DNA from: Anagrus nilaparvatae
Taxonomy: Eukaryota; Arthropoda; Insecta; Hymenoptera; Mymaridae
DNA: 64,000 nucleotides
Direction of reading: 5' to 3'
Assembly: GCA_022575985.1 (NCBI GenBank)
Contig: JAKSXM010000237.1
Coordinates: forward strand, 3,738,501 to 3,802,500
In this document: positions 58,615 through 64,000 of the stretch, in pieces
How positions within the stretch are numbered: the first letter of the stretch is position 1
How the letters are laid out: every line of letters starts with the position of its first letter
Notes under the pieces: generated by a model
Databases searched by the model: none
Seen by the model: only the letters and a program-made list of their open reading frames with translations
Told to the model about the DNA's origin: nothing
Position numbers and translations under genes: made by a program

Positions 58615-58917
58615 GCTACGTTTTTGAAATAAAATGTATGGTGACGTGCTAAATTATCCATCAGCAAACCAAGTTTTACTACGAAATAACTGCCTTATGT
58701 TAGAAAACAAGAATATTTTTTCATCATCATGATTAAGTGAATCATGTAATAAAAAATTAGTACCACCCAAAAAATGCTTGAATGGGTCTGGAATTTTGTT
58801 TAAATCTTGAATACGATTTGGGTTTGACGGTAAGTTTTTGAGGCGCTGACAATTAAGAGCTTTTCGTAAATTTACTCTATCAGGCATTTCGCTAGTAGAC
58901 CTAAAGGAATTTCGAGG
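58615..58917 (-). pseudogene. MULE-type transposase fragment
   Basis: Minus-strand frame RNSFRSTSEMPDRVNLRKAL ... IPDPFKHFLGGTNFLLHDS ... KIFLFSNIRQLF ... WFADG. This matches the stretch just before the MULE transposase domain in FLYWCH/MULE-related proteins, where the phrase (I/L)P..F...L.G..FLLHDS leads to W..DGTF. A TAA (58654-58656) replaces the Thr codon of DGTF, after which the frame continues FSTSPYILFQK. The catalytic core is missing, so this is a relic of a Mutator-like element. Confidence 0.55.
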
Positions 58918-59214
58918 TTAAGAAAACATGAGAAATTTTAACACAATTATTATGTTATTGGCAGGGTGTAAAGAATGACCAGACTTCTAGACCTTTAAGG
59001 ATTCTAAATCTTTAAGGACAATTCCAATATACTTTTGAATCCCACTACCCATAATGTTTGTAATATAGGTGATTATCAATACTTTATCAACCATTATTTA
59101 TTATCAACCATTTTTTTTAAATATATTTTTTAACAGAGAACATGATCATTGAATAGGGTATCTGAAAAGTCTGGCTCGGAAGGGGGGGTGAAATGGACTT
59201 AGACTATTTTCAAT
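58918..59214. other. Intronic stretch, nothing recognised
   Basis: No supported feature. Confidence 0.35.
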
Positions 59215-59355
59215 TTAGGGACCTTTGGTACAGAAGTACTTAGGGAGCATTGGTGCAGAAGTACCTAGGAACCTTCGGCGCAGAAGTCCCTAAAGAACTT
59301 TAGTGCAGAAGTACCTAGGAACCTTTGGTGCAGAAGTACCTAGACACCATTGGTG
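59215..59355. repeat. About 30-bp minisatellite, five units
   Basis: TTTGGTGCAGAAGTACCTAG-like units with a five- to ten-base spacer, repeated about five times with a few substitutions. Confidence 0.7.
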
Positions 59356-59937
59356 TAAAATTTTTAAAGAATTTATTGTATAAATGACTAAAAAATAAAT
59401 TCATATTATTTAAGAAGCCATAATAATTTGAAAATTTAATTAATTTTATCATGAATAGTAATCAATATATCACCCATATTTAATTTAATATTAATTTTGT
59501 TCACTTTGATGTGTAAGCAGCAAGATTTCTATAATAAAAATTTAAATATATAAATATTGATATTATGAACACAAAAATACTTTATTATGAGAGTCATAAG
59601 TGTACATGTTCCATGCTCGTTGGTTGTGTAATTACACAAACCGTTTATAAATTTTTATGAATTTAAAATATATTAAAAATTAAAATCTAATAAATAGAAT
59701 TTGTATATTAAACAAAAAACTTTAATTAATTAAAATTTTAAAGGTTAACAAAAATTTAATATTAAAAATTTTTTATAAAAAATAAGCACATAAAAGATTA
59801 ACAAAAATTTAATATTAAAAAATTTTTATAAAAAACAAGCACATAAAAAGATTTACAAAAATTTATTACTTTTCTTTTAATTTAATTTTAATTTTAACGA
59901 AGTAGGTTAGATAATAGTATATATATCGTCACGAGTA
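59356..59937. other. AT-rich stretch, nothing recognised
   Basis: A short direct duplication (TTAACAAAAATTTAATATTAA type, 59745-59825) only. Confidence 0.35.
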
Positions 59938-59996
59938 ACGATACAATACCTTTATCGTAGTAGGGCTATGTTACTACAATGAAGGTTTTGTATCGA
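59938..59996. repeat. Short hairpin
   Basis: CGATACAATACCTT and TCGTAGTA face TACTACAATGAAGGT and TTTTGTATCG around a short loop; about 25 bp stem with mismatches. Confidence 0.5.
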
Positions 59997-59999
59997 ACG

Positions 60000-60555
60000 A
60001 GTGGCTATTTATTTTTTTTTCAACAATATTCGAATATTCACCGTTTTTTAGATAAAATATAAAATTTTACTAAAAAACACAACATTTTTTTTATACACTT
60101 TATTTATTTACATATACATTCATTTTTAATACGTCACAAAAAGTGTTACATTTATTTCTGTTACATTTATTTCTATAAATGATACATATTTGAATAGCGT
60201 TGTAAAAAATTTTTAAATTTATATTTAAAAACTTAATGGTTAAAAAAAAAATTTTTTTTAAATATTTTAAAATTTTTAAAAAAAAGTTTTGGGAAAAATA
60301 TCTTCTGGGAATCATTTTTTTTTTTGAAAATTTTTTTTGAAAAGAAGGTTTTTGGGAAAACTTAATTTGGGAAAAGTGTGCTATAATCGAGTATACCGCA
60401 CCAAAGCGATTCTGCCCGTGACACACGTGCAGTTATTTTTCCATGTATTATTAATGAAATCCCAAATATTATTAATGAAATTTTATTATTAGAGTAATAT
60501 TTTTTAAATAAATAAGCAAACAAACTACAAATTTAATTAAAATTTTTTTTTCAAG
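60000..60555 (+). other. End of the 29-kb intron
   Basis: AT-rich, with short ORFs of no recognisable family. Ends in the acceptor TTTTTTTTCAAG. Confidence 0.55.
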
Positions 60556-60992
60556 ATTATTTATCGGCAACAGATTATTACTAGACCATCAAGTCCTATA
60601 TCAATTAATAATAAAATTGTTCAATGTAAGCCAGTAATGCATACAAAAGGAGTTTCAGTTAGGCCAATACCTTGTTCTAAAGAAACCCAAACTGAAAATA
60701 TGAATCAAGTAATTTTACCAATTCCTGTTCCAATATATGTTCCATATCCTGTTCATATGTACAGTTTACCATGTCCAATACCAGTCCCCATACCCCTACC
60801 TATACCGGTTCCTATTTTTATACCAACTACAAGAAACAGTGCCAAGGGTATTTTTAAAGAAATAAAAAAAATACAAGAGAAGTTCCCATCAGATCCTTTC
60901 GAAGCTGAATTACTAATGATGGCTGAAATGGCTGAGATAGGTACAGACAAAAAGGTCGCTGAAACTGATTCTGATTCTGGTGATGAAAACAG
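60556..60992 (+). CDS. woc: woc/ZMYM-like protein, exon with Pro-Ile-Val repeat and TTRNSAKG motif
   Basis: Starts in phase 0 after TTTTCAAG with IIYRQQIITRPSSP and ends AAAACAG|GTAAAT in phase 2 (145 codons plus two bases). Holds the segment ETQTENMNQVILPIPVPIYV, the HMYSLPCPIPVPIPLPIPVP repeat, and IFIPTTRNSAKGIFKEIKKI followed by DPFEAELLMMAEM. This combination is diagnostic of the Woc/ZMYM family's C-terminal half and is the reason for the gene call. The acidic ending DSDSGDEN is also typical. Whether further short exons exist between 31603 and 60555 cannot be excluded, but the phases match without one. Confidence 0.9.
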
Positions 60993-61057
60993 GTAAATGT
61001 TTAGAATTTAAGAATTTATTAAATGAACATTTTCATTTTTTTTTTTTTAACTAAAAG

Positions 61058-61263
61058 GCCTGATAAGGAAGTTAATAATACAACAAATGCATACAGTCCC
61101 GAAGTTCCAGACTCTTCTAATACTTTTGGAGAAGACATGCTCCAAATGGCTTTGAAAATGGCTACTGGAGAAATTGACGAACCAGCTGTTGATTTGGAGG
61201 CAGCCTTGACACCAAACACTATACCCAACTCTCATTCTCAATCTGATTTACCAATTGAAAATG
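61058..61263 (+). CDS. woc: woc/ZMYM-like protein, following exon (partial gene)
   Basis: After a 65-bp intron (acceptor CTAAAAG) the frame resumes as R-PDKEVNNTTNAYSPEVP and continues GEDMLQMALKMATGEIDEP and VDLEAALTPNTIP, ending at ATG|GTAAGT in phase 1. The DMLQMALKMA...DLEAAL phrase follows the TTRNSAKG module in Woc/ZMYM proteins. Downstream exons, expected to hold the ZMYM C-terminal domain related to Crypton tyrosine recombinases, are outside the window. Confidence 0.85.
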
Positions 61264-61894
61264 GTAAGTCTTCAATTTTTTCTCAATTTAAATATTTAAT
61301 TTTCAATATTCGTAATTAAGGGTCATTAGGTCTTGAAACCTCTAAACGGTAAATTAATTCTAAAAATATACGTAAAAATTTAAAAACTGAAAAGATTCTA
61401 AATTAACTGTATATGTACATTTCTACGAGAAACTATCCCCGATAACATATCTTGCTGTTAAAAGAATTTACGCAAAGATTGTTCAAAGATGCATCCGAAT
61501 ATTTCTCAAATATTGCTGCAAGTAATTGAATAAACAAATGAGTAGCAAGTTTGCGGCATGTTTGTTGCAAGGAATTTAGTATTAAAAAAAAAAGTAAGTC
61601 CTGAAAAATAATAAATAGATAGCATAACCTTTAAGTAATTATTTATCTGATTAATTAAATTTTATCACTCTGAGTCATCAACACTCTACTTTTCTTAAAG
61701 CCTAAGCTAATTTTTCTATAAAAGCAATGTTAAAATATCACTTTTATTTAATGAATTAAAAATTAGTAAAGTCAGCGACAAAAGGAAAATAAGTAGAATT
61801 TAGATTTATTAATTTTTCAATAAAAGTCAGTGGTTAACCATATTCTGTAATCGACTACTTTCATCGAAAATGTATCTATTTTTTTGGAAAATTA
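61264..61894 (+). other. Start of a further intron, nothing recognised
   Basis: Strong donor GTAAGT at 61264, followed by AT-rich sequence. Confidence 0.45.
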
Positions 61895-62480
61895 ACTATT
61901 TTTTTCCCCATGGAGAGAGAAAAATTGCGCTTTGACCATTGGAGCAAAAAAAGAATACCCCAGATCGCAGTTTACCTCGGCTTCATCTGGGATGCTAATT
62001 AACGAGTGATCTGGCTAATTCTTATTTTTTGCTTTCTTGGTTAAAAAAGTACTATTCTCATTTCTTAATTATATAACATCATTATTATATTTTCAAAAAC
62101 TTTGTTTTTAAAATCAAAAAATTACGTGCAACTTTTGTATTATATATTTTTACCAACAAGGGACAGCTTATTATTTTGTTTTTAATAATATTCTGTTGTA
62201 TGACTGTTTAAGTAAAAAAAAAAAGTTAAATAAAAAAATTAAATTTAATACACAAAATAAAAATTTTTTTAACTTGTGTTTTTTGTTACCTTTTTCTTAT
62301 AATTTTTAAAATACGAATTAGAAGTAGATACATTCAAAACGTTGAATAAAAAAATTTTTTCACAAAATAACTCGTATTAATAATACTCATTAATTAGCAT
62401 CCGAGGTGAAGCCGAGGTAAACTGCGATCTGGGGTATTCTTTTTTTGTTCCCACGGAAAAAGCGCAATTTTTCTTTCTGA
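61895..62480. repeat. Hairpin element, family copy 3, arms apart
   Basis: CCCCAGATCGCAGTTTACCT (61961) faces AGGTAAACTGCGATCTGGGG (about 62416-62435), with CATCCGAGGTGAAGCCGAGG at the inner side. The outer pieces GGAAAAAGCGCAATTTTTCT and AGAGAAAAATTGCGCTTTGA also pair. Same family as the 12.9- and 16.9-kb hairpins, here with about 330 bp between the arms. Confidence 0.6.
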
Positions 62481-63164
62481 AAAACAGTTTTCAAAGGTTT
62501 CTAACCCTAAAATTAAAATTTTGTTAATAAAAATGATTTCTTTCTTGAAGAATTAAATACTCCGGGAAAAATTAATCAATATTTAAAAAAAATTATTATT
62601 TTACGATGAAAGTTGCAGTCTCGTCGATTTTTTTTTTCATTCTTGGTGCTCATATAATGCATTTTGTCGTAGAAATGTACATGTTGTAAATTTGTAAAAT
62701 GGACGGATTTCAAAATTTGTTGTATGCGAGAAATTTCCAAAGCTAATAAGTTTTTAAATTTATTTTACTAGGAAAAATTTTAAAATGGTTCAGTCTTCAA
62801 ATTTTACCATTTGTATTGAAACCCGTTTTACGGATGCGGAAAACGCCATGCAATTTTTACGCGAATCCTTTGCTTTGCCAAAATTTACATACCTTAGTAA
62901 ATATTTCCAAAGAATACAAATTTTTACTCAGATTTTCTTTTTTTACATGACCTTAGCTGAAAATTCAAAATTTTGAAAAAACTGTAATTTAAAACAAAAA
63001 TGTTAGTTTTCGTGTTATCCGGAATTTGTTTGTTTCAATTTTCTAATTTATAATTATTTAAAAAAGTATCTTTATCATTTTTAGCTGGTATATTTTCGTC
63101 TCTTGTATTCCAATTGTAGCCTACGTCAATTGGTCTTTTTCATAATTCAAATGTTTCAATATTA
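62481..63164. other. Intronic stretch, nothing recognised
   Basis: AT-rich; a 63-residue ORF at 62785 has no family features. Confidence 0.35.
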
Positions 63165-64000
63165 TCACAGATCGTTTTCTAATGTTGGGTAATTTATATG
63201 TAATTCTTGGTTTATCTTATGTTCTTGATTAATACTAGACATATCTGGTATATTTGATTCAGTTAATGTATTATCATAAATTTCAGATGAATTATTTGAT
63301 TTGTTAGAATTATTCTCTGTATTTTCTATTATATTAATGTCTAAAGATTGTAATTCGTTAGATATGTTTCCATTAATTGGTAATTGTTTTAAAATATCTT
63401 CATCTATTTATATATTTTTGTAATAAATATTATTTAATTTAAGCCATACAAGTGCATGTTTAATTTTTTCAGAATGCACATTGAAATCACTAAATCTATT
63501 TGGTGTATTTTTATGAAAAATTATTGTAGATGGTAATTTATTTGTATGTATAGGTAATTTTTTTATATACTCATCAATATTTTGTTGAAAGTTAATTATC
63601 TTTCCAGAATAAGAATATTGGTTTCCTTTAATTCTATAAATTATAATTATTGGATGAATTCTAGCTATTAACATTTGTTCCATATAACTTAAATTACATA
63701 ATTCATCTGGTACTGTTTCCGGATCCATATTGTTACCAGTAGTAAATTTTTTTGATTTTTTGCAATCAGTACAAATGTTATCTTTATTTGTATGAATGTC
63801 ATAAAATGATCTGTTACATCTAATACATTCTTAAGTAAAATATTTTGACATTCTTTGTCAAATAAATTTCCAGCTTTAATTGTAGTATCCGTGAATATAT
63901 CTGGTAACTTGAAGCTGTTTGATGAATTATTTTGTTCATTTGAAATATCATTTAATCTCTTCTGTTGTACAAGTTTTCGATTCATAATATTACGTTGTTT
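63165..64000 (-). pseudogene. Helitron Rep/helicase protein, N-terminal part, decayed
   Basis: Minus-strand coding that enters from the right edge. After MNRKLVQQKRLNDISNEQ-like leader residues come zinc-type CIRCNRSFYDI...CTDCKKSKKFT, then NNMDPETVPDELCNLS, MEQMLIARIHPIIIIYRIKG, YSGKIINFQQNI, LPSTIIFH and ALVWLKLNNIYYKNI. This is the helitron helicase-like N-terminal region found ahead of the Rep and Pif1-type helicase domains. A one-base frameshift lies near 63833 and a TAA at 63408-63410, after which the frame runs on to 63165. The Rep catalytic HUH motif and helicase are absent, so the copy is 3'-truncated in element terms. Confidence 0.75.

Noticed and set aside
59215..59355. CRISPR-like array
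   Set aside because: Contiguous degenerate minisatellite without unique spacers, in a eukaryotic genome.

Overview
The window reads as AT-rich arthropod (probably insect) chromosomal DNA. It has spliced genes with GT-AG introns, an insect-type complement of retroelements and no prokaryotic gene organisation. The species cannot be fixed from the sequence; an AT-rich hymenopteran would fit but this is a guess.

The only clear host gene is a MYM-type zinc-finger gene on the + strand, recognised as the without children (woc)/ZMYM2-4 family. Five exons are visible: 9994-11079, 30728-31081, 31156-31602, 60556-60992 and 61058-61263. They encode eight C-x2-C MYM/FCS fingers, a Pro-Ile-Val repeat and the conserved segment TTRNSAKG...DPFEAELLMMAEM. 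All five join in a consistent reading frame. The first coding exons lie before 9994 and the last after 61263. Two introns are huge (about 19.6 and 29.0 kb) and two are tiny (74 and 65 bp). The long introns hold almost everything else in the window.

1-5593: 5' part of a minus-strand Ty3/Gypsy-like LTR retrotransposon (LTR 4496-5593, leader, gag with one in-frame amber codon, start of pol). 5776-9766: two neighbouring large inverted-repeat (foldback-like) elements. 11080-30727 (intron): a TIR element, palindromic MITE-like hairpins, 116-bp and 467-bp tandem arrays, and a 10-kb inverted-repeat element (20394-30552) carrying a solo LTR (22736-23629, 4-bp target duplication) and a decayed R1-like LINE (24783-27409).

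31603-60555 (intron): a TIR element, a BEL/Pao remnant (35998-37331), two minus-strand R1-like LINEs (39641-43680 and 43708-44582), palindromic minisatellites (44640-46360), and an almost intact two-ORF LINE (48948-53792) with a 13-bp target duplication. That LINE sits inside an older inverted-repeat element. Three more inverted-repeat segments and a MULE transposase fragment follow. 61264-64000: more intron with hairpin elements and the N-terminal part of a Helitron protein running off the right edge.

The most notable biology is in the LINE at 48948-53792. Its ORF1 and ORF2 are in the same frame, separated by one TAA, and the endonuclease catalytic Asn and Glu motifs lie upstream of the first ORF2 ATG. 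Readthrough or non-AUG initiation therefore looks necessary. The second theme is how many different long inverted-repeat elements with internal tandem repeats have collected in two introns of one essential gene. All family assignments are from reading motifs by eye; no database search was possible.
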